A DNA stretch of 64,000 nt. It comes from Cyprinodon diabolis. Its lineage: Eukaryota; Chordata; Actinopteri; Cyprinodontiformes; Cyprinodontidae. The stretch spans positions 20,319,611 through 20,383,610 of the forward strand of contig CM060081.1 of assembly GCA_030533445.1 (NCBI GenBank), in the 5' to 3' direction. The translations under genes and the position numbers were made by a program. The first letter of the stretch is position 1, and each line of letters opens with the position of its first letter. Positions 46,430 to 58,951 of the stretch are shown piece after piece. Under the pieces are notes generated by a model. That model was not told the origin of the DNA and did not search any database. It saw nothing but the letters and a program-made list of their open reading frames with translations.

Positions 46430-49400
46430 GCAGGTATTCATGCTGTATGAGGTCATTTTTTATTTTATTTTATGTACCCAATTCTGGCTGTAGTGCAGTA
46501 TTAGGCTGAATGTTGAATCTGGATTTACATTAAAGTTTACATGCTATACCGCATAGGAAACGAGGTAGGTATCTGTTAATATGAAAAGCAAGAGAAAGAA
46601 AGTTATGAATTAAGAGGAGGAACAAATTCTATGTGGTAACCTACCTTACAACATTGGTGCAGCTGTTCATAGACATGGCCAGCAGGTCAAAGACGATGAT
46701 CTCACCCTGAACTACAGTAGGTAGTGGTTAATCATGTTAGCTATTATAAAAAATGCTGTCCTTAGCATAATATAATCCCATTGCCAACTAGTAATTTCTT
46801 TAAGTCTAAACCACACTTTTGAATGCTGCCACCCAAACAGATGGTTGTGTACACCCTTCTGCAGATTCTTCTTTGGTGATATTTGGCAGGCTCTATTTCT
46901 AGTCAGCGGACTGGGCTTTGAAACTAGAAATCGATAATACAATAAAAAATAAATTAACAATTCCTGCAAAACAGAAAGGTTACAACCAGTTCTGACCTAT
47001 TATAGATATTTAGTTACCAACCCTAGTTTTAACTCTACCAACCTTCTATGCAGTTCCACTAAATCATGTTAAGTTTTGTCTTGTCATTAAAACAAGACTT
47101 ATTAAGAGAGGGGGTTAATGAGGATAGAAGGAATAGTGGTGTGATGGGGTTTTAATGCCACCAGGTCTAACAGTGAAAATACACAATAATAATTACTATT
47201 GCAGTGAAGTCTGTCGTGTACTGTAAAGAGTTTATTGTTGCTATCATTATTTCATTTTGTCTGGTGAATAATATGTAGGCTGTCGTCATGCACCCGCTTC
47301 TGGGTTGGCATATTGTATGTTCGACACTTGTATTTCTAAGTGACCGTAAAGCAGATGCAGTTAGCATTCAAACTCCACTTTTTTACATAAAGGACTGGAG
47401 AAAATTGACTAACCTTTAGGGAGCCATTTGAAACTTTAAAATAAAATGCACTTCATCTTTAATTTTCAAGTCAAGCATTGGCTGCTGGAGTGGGCCCATA
47501 CACTGTTTCAAAGCATCAAGAACCCATTAATTCCTGGCAGCAACATGAATCCTGGGTGATCCAGCGGTGTCTACTTAGGGCTAAACTCGTGGATGAACCC
47601 TGCATAGAACTATTAGGGCCAAACTCACGTGTTTCTACATTATTTAAGCAGTCTGAATGTAGTTTTTCTTTTAATTACATTGAAAGACAAATAAAAAAAA
47701 ATACACTTTTTGGGCAAAAATGCATATAATGAAATCACTTCCAGATAACAGCAGAGAAACAGAACTGTCAAATAAATCACAATTATCTGTTTCAGATTAT
47801 TTCCAACCGTCTTAGTTATTTGGTATATTATGTGAGAAGGTGAAACACCATTACTCTCCATGTCAAATACATGCTGCAAGAACAAGGGCGTGATTCGTTC
47901 TGGCCACATCACGTCCAAACAGTGTGAACACATCGGCCACTCATTCATACACTGGTACACAGCCCAAGCAAATCACAGCCTGATTTGTACAGTAAGTGAG
48001 TGACTGAACCATCTCTATGACAGCTCACTACAAATCACCACTAATTTGTACAGTCCTGAAGAAGGTTAATCATAGCTATTTCTGGTGAATACTACTTGGG
48101 GAATCACTGCTCTTCAGCATTTATCTGTGTTAAGAAGGTTAGCTTGGCAAAGCTAAGGCGGTAAAGGTCAATGATTAGCACTCTTAATGCCATTAAAGCC
48201 ATATCTATTGCCTGATAAACGTGAAGGAGCGGAAAATGCAGTTAAAGCTTTGTCAATAGCGCACTATGTAATTGAAGTAGCTCATTTGTAGTATAAAACC
48301 ATAACTGCAGATGCATGAACTCAGTGATTAGGTGAATGAATCTTTTGAATGAATAATTTTGATGTACTGGTTATAGTGATCCAGATCATTCTAAAGAACT
48401 GTTGTTCCCATTACTTGTTTCCCCAAATTTCAAGTCCAGGAAAAAAAGTAGGATTTGTGGGGTTGACAAAGAATCTGAAACAAAGTTCAATTCCAATAAA
48501 ATTAATTTCTAAACATATTTGGCTTTTTTTTTTTTTTTGCACATTTTTTTTATTTTACAATATTATACCCCTCTCCTTCGTGGTCTAGTTAAAGTCTATG
48601 CACCTAACAGATTTTCTGTACTTTCTTTTACTTATTGTTTACTAATGAATCACCTATTATCCAAACTAGGAGATTACATCATGGTTCTAATTTCTAGCAC
48701 TTTTGAAGAAAGCCTAAGGCCAGTTATTCAATAAGGACATGCAAACGATGTGAAAAGAAAAAATGTGGTGGTTAAATAACATTGAATAAGCTTTCAGCCT
48801 CTTTAAAATATTTTTTCTTGTAACTGGCTAACAACAGGTAATACCGTGAAATGCTGAAACATGAATCATAGCCTTTTCAAATGCCTTAAGTTTGAGAATT
48901 TCTTTTTGTTATTTGTTTGTTTATTGTGCTTATGCTGAAAGAGAGCCATTGCCTTGACTTTTCTGAACAATAATTGAGAACAAAATAAAAAAAAAAACAA
49001 CAACATCATAGTCTCTCAAAAATATCACGGAACAGGATCTGTGCTCTTAAGGGTGGCAAAGTTGCATGAGCATGTTTTTTCTTTCAAGATAATCTTACAG
49101 ACTGTTGTTAGGACAAGGACAATGATATGACAGCTGTTTTTATAGTACTGAAATGAAAATAGGGTATTTTGGTGAGCCGCTTTAGATAACCTTAAACATT
49201 TATCAGGAGATTTTATTACTAGACTCAAAAGAAAAACATTTTCTAAGGTAACTGATCGATCAAAGTAATCCACCTGATCATTTGATAGAGTATAGATGAC
49301 GCTGATGTCTTTTTTCAGAAAAACAGTTTCTCAATTTCTTTGAATACAAGATGATACTTGCCTTCTGTCTTCTGACATCCACCTGTGACTCTATGCAGAG

Positions 49401-52400
49401 TAAAGATGGTATTTAAAATGATGAATCAATTCTTCTTCGTATGATATTTTGCTTTAAAAAAATGTCATAAGTATGAGCAGTCTACTCATTAATATCATGT
49501 TTTGGGTTCTCCAGGCACCTTCCGTCTCTTTGGTTGCTCTGAGCCCAACTAACAGTTGGTAGCAGTTAGCAACTCAGCAGAGGTGCCAAAGATGGAAAAA
49601 ACATTATAAGAAGAAATGCAGTAAAGAGTAGTGACTCTAGAGTTTCACTATTATTAACAGCTAGTTTATTACTTTGTTGACATTTTATTCTGGTTTGTTA
49701 GAATTCGTATAAATGGCCTTACTTAAACTGTAGTTTCAGGGAGTGTTCTTTGCAGAATAGAAGATCCTTAATAATTTTTGATTTCCAATGATCGATTATA
49801 TAAAGCAACTTTGCTCCATCCTGTTTAGCTTTCCCCAATTCTGCGACGGTTCAAGGTTTCTTGCAGCCTGCAGACATGTCACATCATGTTTAAACAAAAA
49901 CATTAAAACAAAGTTTTCATTTTAAAACCTTATATTTTCCTGTGCCCAATCTTTTTTTAAATTCAGTCAAAACACATCTGACATAATTCTCTTACAAAGT
50001 CTCAACATCAACAATGAAAAAGGCAATGGGTTTTTGCAATGGATTCTCTCTTGAATTTCAATGTATTTCATCTTGCTTAAAGTTTTTGCTTTTTCAAATA
50101 AGAACCAAATGGAAACAATTTTTACTAGAATAGCTCCTGTAAAGCTCTAAAACTTTATTAGGTTTTCTATTTTCATTTCACAAAATATATTGCTGTTTGT
50201 TATGTCTTTTGTGATGTACAGCATATGCCAGGGTTTTATTCATTCGCCCAACCACTCAATCCTTTTGTTATTACATTAATTTAGTCTGTCTTGCAGGAAA
50301 CCAAATTAGAATGAGTAAATAGCCTCTGGTGATGAGGCGCAGACATCCAGGTCTTTACAATTAGTTTTGTTTTGTGCTAAATTGTTGAAGTTATAGGGAT
50401 TATTAATACTCTTTTTTTCTGTTAAAAACATAGCTCACTGAAGCACAGAATTATTTTAAAAGTTTTCTGTTGATCTTTTTCCAAGATCGCACATTCCACA
50501 TATTACTTTTTTCCTTTGACTTATCCAAGGTCTGACTCTGAAGGTAAAAGGACCAAAGGAACTTTCTCTGCAGTAACACTGATGGGGCATTTCAGGCCGA
50601 CACTATATACATTGAGAAATAACATTCCTAGCATCTACAAACTGTCTAGTCCAGGGGGCTTCTTCAAAATCCAAGAATGGAAACAAGATAGGATATTTTG
50701 TATCCAATCTAATAAATTATACAGAATGATAGAATGATTTATCTCATCCTAAGCATGTTATGAAGAACGGTGGTAGCTGCCGGTCCCTGCCCCTTTTGTA
50801 GCGGGGCAGAGATTACCTGCCTCTTTTGCATCCTGCACATAAACGCTCCTCTAAAACTAAAGGAAAAAAATCTAGTAATGATTAATCTTTTAATATATTT
50901 TGTAACAGAAATTACATGGCAATGCCTCCAGTCACCTTGTTACCTTCGCTTCTGGTGGCCACATTAATTCTCCTCTGCACACTGTGCTTGATCATACATA
51001 CAAAAATTATGGAGCCAGGAAAAAGTTACCTTTGGTCCAGATTTCAACCCAGTTGTTTGTCAATAAATTGGTAAATAAGATAAATTTGATGTTAAAATGT
51101 AAGCACATTTGTCAGATTAAACCAACTATGTTTTGTTTCTCCCTGGTGTAGTATGAGCAGAGGTGGGCTGTACCACACAGACCAGGCAGCAGAAAAGGAG
51201 AGAGCTCTGTGTTACATTTTCAAGAAGATTTTTTCACTCTATAAATCTAAGGAGGAATAAACACGGTTACAGAAAATAAGCGCTGCTTGCAGACGTTAGA
51301 CCAAAGGCAGCTCCATCTGGATGAATGTGTACTCTGTGTTCTGAGCCACATGGAAAAAGGCTGTCCTGTAAAATGGTCAAGGACATTGAAGGAGAGAGAT
51401 GGCTGTTGTGAGCGTGTGGTCTGGCCCTTCCAATAGCCCCCAAAGTGTGCTATGTTGTTGATGCTTTTTTTTTTTTTTTTTGACAGTAGGCCATATCACA
51501 AAAGCTGTCCTCAAAATGAAACATGGAGTGCTTGATTATTACAGTAATCAAAGGAACAGGAAGTCAGTAAATTCTAAGACTGATAGAGGAGCATGGATGA
51601 ACTCTTATTTCATGGACGTGTTTTACAAAAATCCTGTTTATTTATTTGTAGCTTTAAAAAATATATATATTTGGAAATATTATCATGTGAAACTTTTCTT
51701 GTCTATGGTGATTTTATAGGGATATTTTTATGAAACCTCCCAGCTCTCATGTATCCTATTTGAACAAAATATTTCAAACTTTCGACGGTAGAAAGAAAAA
51801 AAAAGACATTCTGAAGACCAAAAAAAAACTACTGCTTATTGAGAAACAAGGTCATAAAACTAAATCATAACAAAAGAAGTGATTATTTCAAATTGAAAAA
51901 GTCAAAATATTTTTACATTTGTGGAATGTGAGGGGTAGTTCATCACAAAGCCATATAAAATTTCAAATTATTTTAACAACTTCCTTATAAATAAAGTAAA
52001 TGATTTAAGATCAGACATGAATATTACTGTTAGCGACTCATGTAAATTGGATAGTATAATGTGTCGTAAAAACTGGCCATTCGACTTTAAAACAGTAACT
52101 CAGGAAGCTGTCGAGTAGATGGTAAAGTTCTCTAAAGATACATTTTCTGGTGTTAACTGTGGAGGCAGCAGTAAAATACAGTATTCTGCTGTTTATGCAA
52201 AAGGTTATGATTAATAATACGCATCCTTATTTTAAAGAACAAATACTATTCAGCAGACATTACCATGAGCACATAACATGCCGAGTCAGCAAAACCATGG
52301 TTATAGTTCCAGGCTGTAAAAGCTATTTTATGAACAAAACTGTTATATATAGAGTGGCTGTAGAGTGGAATTTGTCCCCATGTAGTGTCAGGGAAATCAA

Positions 52401-53129
52401 GATCAAAACAGTTTAAAGAATACCATAAAACAAAGATCACTGCTTTGAATAAACTATTTATTTTGTATGAGTTGTTCTCTGGACTGCATTCCTTGTTTGG
52501 TCAATTTTGCAGTCGGTGCCAGGTAGCTGTTATAGCTTTAAAAATTCTAATGAAGTATGTGTTTATTTTTTAATCATATACACTGTTAGTTAGTTGTATT
52601 ATTGTGTTTTGATATTATGGACCCCAGGAAGACCAGCAACCTCTGCAATGGAAGCTAATGGGAATCCAACTAAAAAAATTTACAGAAAAATTAATTTGAA
52701 GACAGTGGAAGCTGTACTTGTTTATTGGTTGCTTTATTAACCCTCTTTATTACAAATACTATTACATATATAATGTATTTGTTCTGCTTTACATAGGCCT
52801 TTCTATTTATTCGTTTTTTTTACACTGTTCTGCTGTTTCATCAATTAAATTTCCCCTATTGTGATAACTGAGAAATTACCCCGTTAATAAAAGGGATATT
52901 TATTTCAACAACAAAACAGCATCCATTTATTCAAAAACAGTGTAAGATATGATGAGAATCAGCGTTGCTCCATATCTGAGAGTTTAGCTACTAGAAAGAG
53001 TTCGGCTTGAATGAGTCGACTCAGCTTAGTTAAATGGACTAGTTGAAAAGTAGGGTTTTTTTTTTTGTTTTTTTTTCTTATGAATTCCCTAGTTCAGTGT
53101 CTCAAATTCATCTCAAATGGGGGAACCAC
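46430..53129. other. 6.7 kb without a recognised gene
   Basis: No TE with definable ends or any coding motif is seen. Open frames up to 106 codons (47640-47960, minus) are motif-free. The part 48130-48310 is compositionally complex, containing gtcaatgattagcactctta and ttgcctgataaacgtgaagg, the style of a conserved non-coding element. Poly-T runs are at 48526-48538 and 51463-51480. Confidence 0.45.
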
Positions 53130-53310
53130 TATATAGGGATAAGGCGGACAATCGGACATAGCCTTTTTTCTTTTCTTTTCTTTCGGCTGGCCCTTGACAA
53201 CCTGAAACTTTCCCCAAAGGAGCTGGGGGAGGTTTCTTGGTAGAAGGAGGTCTAGGAGTCTCAGCTAAGATTGCAGCTCCCCCACAACCTGGTCCCAGAT
53301 ATTGCAAAAA
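53130..53310 (+). pseudogene. RTE (Rex3-like) LINE C-terminal fragment
   Basis: The plus-strand frame LALDNLKLSPKELGEVSW and, after a stop, ESQLRLQLPHNLVPD corresponds to the end of RTE/Rex3-type ORF2 (a WLALERLG.PPEELEEV-like block followed by a proline-rich finish). Only the last ~60 codons remain. Confidence 0.6.
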
Positions 53311-54155
53311 CTAGTATTAGTGAAAGTATAGACATGAAGTTGTGGTAGAGAAAAGAGTGAAAAGGTGATGATAAAGATAGAAGGCTGCTTTTGCACAATA
53401 ACCTGGAGACGCTGCAGTTGTCCACCCTAACCAAACACAACCATGGACAAGCCCTGTTTTCTTTACATGGATCTTGAATTCTGCCACAGAACCTCAAACC
53501 AGGATTTTCTTATAACCTGCAAACTGAAGTTTCTTTTACTTTAACTTGACACAGTATCTCTCAAATCCTCAGCTTTTTCCTGATGAGTTCCTTCTGCAGT
53601 GATGTCCAGCGGTTGGTCATCCAGCTACTGTTTACATAGTCACAATGATTTTTCGGACCATAGCTCAGAAAAGCATCTTTAGCTGAGGCATTAAATTTAA
53701 TCTTTTCAGACACCCTTCTCAATAACTTTAACCATTGCTAGAGTTATCAAACAATTTTCTCATAAACACATTGAAACATATATGAAATATTTTTTATGAA
53801 AATATCTTTCATAATATAAGTGTTAGTATTTGAGGTTTCCAGGAGTATTAAGTATAAAATGTTATTTTAGTCATTATTGGGGTGAGGGGTCTAAAGATAA
53901 TTTGTAATCCTAGATAGGAAAATCAATGTCTAAACTGAAGAACAGGGTTTCATGTAGGCTCTAATGATCTTGGCAGTATAAACGGTAAATGGGGCAAATA
54001 CCCGGGACAACATAGCATCTAGGTATCGTTATTGGTTCTGTAGTGGAGAACTAAATTCCTGAATATAGGTTAAGATGATAACATCTGGTATTATTGGCTG
54101 TATTCTTTGTGCTATCAGTTGACTCATCATAGTTTTAAGGCTTGCTGAGCTTTTT
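53311..54155. other. no gene seen
   Basis: AT-rich sequence, no recognised element. Confidence 0.45.
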
Positions 54156-54200
54156 CCTCACTCTTGATTTCTCGCTGTTCTTTCTCTGTTTCTCTCTTAG

Positions 54201-54266
54201 CTGGAAGTAGTGACTGTATCTTGGCTGGAACAGAAGAAGCAAGAAAGAGCAGACCTCTCTTACTCT
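54201..54266 (+). other. candidate 66-bp host exon
   Basis: A ~40-base pyrimidine-rich tract ending ctgtttctctcttag (AG at 54199-54200) precedes a 66-bp segment that is followed by the donor gtgagt (54267-54272). The length is a multiple of three. Two frames are open: LEVVTVSWLEQKKQERADLS in phase 0, and SSDCILAGTEEARKSRPLLL in phase 2. I do not recognise either. The splice signals are better than any others noted in this gene-poor half, but a cryptic site is quite possible. Confidence 0.3.
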
Positions 54267-54272
54267 GTGAGT

Positions 54273-57049
54273 ACTCAATCAGTGGGAAACATGCTTGTCG
54301 TTGGGCTTTGTGATTTATTGCCTGCTATAAATGATTGCGACCATAGCTGTTTTTCCAGGTAGCAGGTCCATGGCAGCCCACGGTTATCTCCTTTTCCTTG
54401 CAAAGGTGTGTCTGAACAGATGTCTCTGGTCTTTTCTATATATACTTCATTGAGTGTCTGTTTTCTATGTCAAAGTGTATATTAATTTACAGTCTGTAAA
54501 GTATAAAATTAACTTGCATTTCAGAATAGACAATTTATACTAAAGAGTTTTTAGGACTATAATTTTGGAGTGATAAAACTCTGAATAGGATTTTGTTTAA
54601 GTAATTAGCCAGCTTATGTATTAGAATGTACAGCTTGAATAACAAAATAAAATTAGTATAAAGGTTAATTAGTCATGTTCCTGAGTTGATTAAATAAATA
54701 CAGGGGATTAACAGACACCAAAACACCTATATTTCTGTATTTTTATAATATTTTTATAATGTGCATGATTAAGAATTAATAATGTACTCTCCTTGTTACA
54801 TGTGGCTAATGTTATTAAACAGCTAAACTCTTCCACATATCATGGCTGTTAGGAAAGTAGATTTCTTGTCCAGAGCTGTATCAACCCCAAACAAATGTGA
54901 AACTTGAACCATGAAATAACGTATTTATTGCAAGAGCTTAGTCTAATAGTTAACTAACAATAATACTAGTATTAAAATACAAAAATTCCACAAAAATAAT
55001 GATGTATGATTAAATATTAAACAGAACATGCCCATGGTGCTGCATTCATACTGAAGATATATGCAGAGGGAGCTGGATTAACACATGAAACACTAGGGCC
55101 TTTTCCAATCAGTGGCTAATACCTCCCCCTACCTACTACTCACTCAATTTGCGAGTGCCCATAGAGGGTCAGCCATATTAGGTCTCATCAGAAAACAATC
55201 ATGAATGAGTACAAGTGGCTTATATGGCTCTCCACAGGAAGTGGGGATCCATTGCCTACTCAAGCAGAACATGCAGCACCAAATTGTACATGGCATGAAG
55301 AATAGGACGTACAAAGCTAAGTTCCACATATGCCTTGCAAATATTCACTAAGTAAAGTAACACCTCACCAATAAATATCATTTCACATAGGCTATCATTT
55401 GGAAAAAGTGCAATCTTCCTGACAAGTCAGACAGTTTTTTTTACAATTAAAGTCATAACTAAAAAGTCTCAAAAATTTGGGCCTATTTAAATATTTTCTT
55501 TGGTCTATTAAAGTAGCCTTGATACTATGATTTATTACTACAGTTTGCAAAGGTTAAACTCAAAGACAAACATTGCTTTACCTGTTGATACATGCACATA
55601 AAGTGTGTGCTAAATGTTTGTGTCCTCAAGTCAATCTCTAGTATCAAAAATTAGTATTTGTGACCTCCTTTGGGGACCAAAGGATTCATTCTAAAACGTT
55701 TTTAAATAAGTCATCACCAGAAAATATGACTTTTTCATGTTAATGTATGTGAGGCTGTTTGGCCTCTGTTTAAACCTTCCAAGAAAATCAAGGGTTTTAA
55801 ACTGGCTTGGTTTCTTTGTATAGGCTTTTTTCATACATGGCGGAGTGCACTTTCCAAAACAGTTTGGTTTGGTTTTGCTAATCTGTTGACATTTAATGTG
55901 AGGTCAAAGATAATGTCAGGGCAGTGACATAAGCCGTGCACGTCTATCTTCCTCCACCTGAAGTTGTGACATCAAGTTGCCTCCATTACTAACAAATTGC
56001 ATCAAAAATAAAAATTTCCAACCAGTGGTTGGTTGTCAACACAAACAAAAATTTATTTTAGATTAGCCTGTTGACCAATCTACCAGGGAGCAATGGATAC
56101 AGTGAACACAAGTGTTTCGTTAACTTGGGAAAATGAAAGGCAAAGATCTAATTTGGTCTGCATTTCCATATGGAAAAGGGGGCCTTTCCAACAATTAGGG
56201 ACTCATCTGCAGTCCCTTTGCTAAGTGTTGCAGCTTTACCTGTTTATTTATCATGCGAGTCAAAAAACTATGTTAAACAAACCATGGAAAGCTGCTTATA
56301 TTGGTAACACTACATACATGATGTAATACTCATATTTCTACTGTGTATCAATTTCTCTGTTGCTCAGCTGATCTGCTACATGGATGTTTTGTGAACCGCT
56401 GTCAGGAGCACAGTTTTGTAATTTCACACTGTTGTAGAACAGGCAGAAATTCCACTGTCTTAGCCTCCTAACTTTCCACATCCGAGTCTGGCTCAATCCA
56501 AAATGGTTGGATTCTGAAAGCCTTACGGTGCATTCAGTCTGAATGCAGATTACTCTGCGATATCTGCAAGGACCGTAGGGAGTTCACCACTGTGTGTTTG
56601 AAGTTCACAGTCAGGGCTCGATGTTAACCATTGCCCGATCGCCCGGGGCAAGAAGTTTTTATTGTTGGGAGAGTACAAATTTCGCAAAAAAAATTTATTT
56701 ATCACTCAAAATACTTTAAAATCACCGACATTCACTGAAAACGGCCCACAAGCATTGCCGGCACCATTTTCTTGTTTTGTACACATTCTCGTGTGATTTG
56801 AAAAAGACGCGTGATTTGAAAAAGCTCTGTGATTTTCCGCCAGATGGCGTGATTTTTGTCCACCTAGTGGTAATTTTGATGTAGTTACCAAAAGACAAAC
56901 AAGCTAGAAAGCGCTATCATATGGCAGTCTTCTGTACAGTGATGCAGGTCATACATTAAAAAATGTTCATAATTTTTTTTTCTCTTAGACATTGGAGAGG
57001 TGCATTTAAATGTTACAGAGCTTAACATGTTAAATTGGTGACCTGTTAT
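54273..57049. other. no gene seen
   Basis: AT-rich sequence. The segment 56580-56880 shows decayed repeat-like character (ttgcccgatcgcccggggca near 56630) but no ends or motifs I can assign. Confidence 0.4.
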
Positions 57050-57175
57050 GTTATTATTATTGTCTTGCCTTTTTTTAAAAAAAAGCTTAAAACCCACTTT
57101 TTTAAATTAGCTTTTAATTCTGACTATAATACTGTATCTTAGACGTCATCTTTCTGTGTGCTCCTTTCTATGCAC
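57050..57175 (+). mobile_element. L2-type LINE 3' end, left part
   Basis: The stretch cttaaaacccacttttttaa is the start of the 3' block common to fish L2-type LINEs. The matching tail (taaagcactttgggtaccat ... gggctatacaaatgaatttg) is at ~62884-63050. The gypsy element has inserted between the two. Confidence 0.6.
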
Positions 57176-57180
57176 CTCTG
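57176..57180. repeat. left 5-bp target duplication of gypsy element
   Basis: ctctg, repeated exactly at 62879-62883. Confidence 0.95.
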
Positions 57181-57290
57181 TGTTGGGATCTGGAGATGTA
57201 CCACCTTTCTCCAGCAGAGTGCGCTCTTGGTCTCCTGGGCTGGAGCCCTCCAGCACACCTGACGTTCATCAACCCATCAGGAGACCTGCC

Positions 57291-57332
57291 TTCATAAGCA
57301 GCAACCAGACCTTCCTTCGATGCCGCAGTGTT
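57291..57332 (+). promoter_or_regulatory. predicted gypsy promoter and transcript start
   Basis: The TATA-like ttcataag lies ~25-30 bp before 57322. The 11-nt segment gccgcagtgtt (57322-57332) is complementary in 10 of 11 positions to aacactgcagc just after the LTR (57897-57907). In Tf1/Sushi elements the first ~11 nt of the transcript serve as the primer, so both signals point to a start near 57322. This is inference. Confidence 0.5.
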
Positions 57333-57819
57333 GACCTAGTTTGGTTAGCGAACCTGAGCCTCTGTTACCAGAAAGAATCTTTGTTATCTCATGAGAGAAA
57401 CCTGATTCTAATCTGCCTCTGTCTTTGCTCACAGGAAACCTGTCTCAAGTCTGAAGCTCTGGATGAGCTTAACCTGCCTGCCAGCCCTGGTGAGCCAAAC
57501 CTGAAGATTCCAATCTGGATTCCTCCTGCTGCTCTCAGAGAAGAGCTGGAAACTCTGATTAAGGTCTGCCATTGATAAGTCAGAAGCTAGACGCTGCTGC
57601 TGCTTGTGCACTCTGCTGAACCAACAGTCTCTGGACCCAACCGGTTCCCTCTCTCACAAGCAAAGCCTGGACTTCTTCAAGGTAGACTCAGAATTATCTA
57701 AAGACTCAATTAATCATTTGACTGCCTGGCTAATCAAACTGTCCGTCTCTGCAGACATCAGTGAACCCAACCCGGACCAGTACCTGAACCAGTTCATGTC
57801 TTTGTGTGAAAACCTTTTC

Positions 57820-57825
57820 AATAAA
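57820..57825 (+). terminator. polyadenylation signal in 5' LTR
   Basis: aataaa near the LTR end. The copy in the 3' LTR (62803-62808) would be the one used. Confidence 0.6.
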
Positions 57826-57889
57826 CTCTGTTAAACTTTTACTCAGCCTCCGTTTGTGTTCTGCATGTGGGTTTAGCTTTAAACCAATC

Positions 57890-58951
57890 ATGACAGAACA
57901 CTGCAGCCAAATACAAAACCCAGCAGATCACCTCCGGAGGAGGCTCGAGGAGCAGGATGCCCAAATCCAAGGACATGCGCACACCCTCCGTGAGTTAAAC
58001 ACTCAAACTGAACATCATAACCAAGTTTTACAGGCATATGCTGGCTACATGAGGGATGCTAATGCTACGCCAGCAGTACGTCCTGTTCCGGAACCACTTC
58101 CGCCTCTAAGGTCACCGGCAGTGACGTCATTTCCGGAATTCCGTCCGAGTCCTGCTGAACGATTTTCAGGTAATCAAAGGGATTGCAGAGGATTTTTGTT
58201 TCAGTGTCGTTTGCTTTTTGAGCATTCCCCTGGCAGTTTCCCGAATGATAGGAAGAAAATCTCCTTCATTCTCTCTCAACTTACTGGACGAGCCCTTGAA
58301 TGGGCGGAGGCAAGGTTCTCATCTGATTCCAGTTTTTTATGTACGTTTTCTGAGTTTATATCTGAGTTTTCCCAAGTTTTCAATCACGACTCAGACAAAA
58401 CAATTGATTCCCGAGCTCTGCTAAGTTTGAAGACGGGAAATGCAACAGTGGCTGAGTTCTCCATTGACTTCCGGGTTAAAGCTGCAGCCTCAGGCTGGAA
58501 AGAGTGTGCACTTAAGAGTGCTTATTTCAAGGCTTTAAATGAAAACATCAAAGACGAACTTGCCACAATCAACGAACCAGCTAGTCTGGAGGAATTAATC
58601 CGATTAACTATCAGACTGGATAATAGACTTCGATCTAGAAATAACTCTAAACACCGAGGCCCAAGTTTTTCTGTTTCTGCTCCTGCATTTAATAATGCTT
58701 CTGTTTTTTCTGGATCCCCAGAACCCAGTTCCAAGCCAAAGTCTAAGAGTCAGACTTTTTCTGTGCCTGTCCAAGTCTCTCACGCAGATGGATCGGAGGT
58801 CGAACCCATGCAAATTGGACACACAAGGTTATCCCCCGAAGAAAGACAACGGAGATTTAGAGGAAAACTTTGTCTGTACTGCGGTGAGACCTGCCATTTC
58901 ATTTCTTCATGCCCGGCTAAATCAAAAGCCAGGGCCCGTCAGTGGAATTGA
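57890..58951 (+). CDS. gag: gag polyprotein of gypsy chromovirus, intact
   Basis: The 353-aa frame makes the structural protein of the particle. The ATG at 57890 overlaps the last bases of the 5' LTR. Residues ~10-60 are Gln/Glu-rich and likely coiled coil. The capsid-like retrotransposon gag domain lies at ~85-260 (for example RFSGNQRDCRGFLFQCRLLF and LTGRALEWAEARF). A Ser/Pro-rich linker follows, then one CCHC zinc knuckle C328-x2-C331-x4-H336-x4-C341 for RNA packaging. There is no break. The frame for protease opens at 58921 in the -1 frame, overlapping the gag end by ~30 bases; I saw no classical slippery heptamer in the overlap. Gag could still assemble particles. Confidence 0.92.
   Translation: MTEHCSQIQNPADHLRRRLEEQDAQIQGHAHTLRELNTQTEHHNQVLQAYAGYMRDANATPAVRPVPEPLPPLRSPAVTSFPEFRPSPAERFSGNQRDCRGFLFQCRLLFEHSPGSFPNDRKKISFILSQLTGRALEWAEARFSSDSSFLCTFSEFISEFSQVFNHDSDKTIDSRALLSLKTGNATVAEFSIDFRVKAAASGWKECALKSAYFKALNENIKDELATINEPASLEELIRLTIRLDNRLRSRNNSKHRGPSFSVSAPAFNNASVFSGSPEPSSKPKSKSQTFSVPVQVSHADGSEVEPMQIGHTRLSPEERQRRFRGKLCLYCGETCHFISSCPAKSKARARQWN
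57897..57907 (+). other. predicted self-priming primer-binding site
   Basis: aacactgcagc begins one base after the 5' LTR and pairs 10/11 with 57322-57332. I see no obvious match to a tRNA 3' end (no initial tgg), which supports self-priming as in Tf1/Sushi. Confidence 0.5.

Larger units (their letters stand above)
57181..57895 (+). repeat. 5' LTR of gypsy chromovirus (715 bp)
   Basis: Starts TGTTGGGATC and ends CATGACA, with TG...CA ends. It differs from the 3' LTR at about eleven bases and one T insertion by my count (~1.5%), which indicates a young insertion. It holds the TATA-like ttcataag (57291-57298), a predicted transcript start near 57322 and an aataaa signal (57820-57825). The long open frame at 57156-57575 is repeated in the 3' LTR only because the LTRs are copies. 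Confidence 0.95.

Noticed and set aside
57156..57575. 139-codon open frame repeated near-identically at 62033-62560
   Set aside because: Both are the same part of the two LTRs. Repetition reflects LTR copying and not selection on a protein. The second frame begins inside the integrase end.
58921..58951. Classical -1 slippery heptamer between gag and pol
   Set aside because: The frames overlap in the -1 sense, but no X-XXY-YYZ heptamer in the right phase was found within the overlap.
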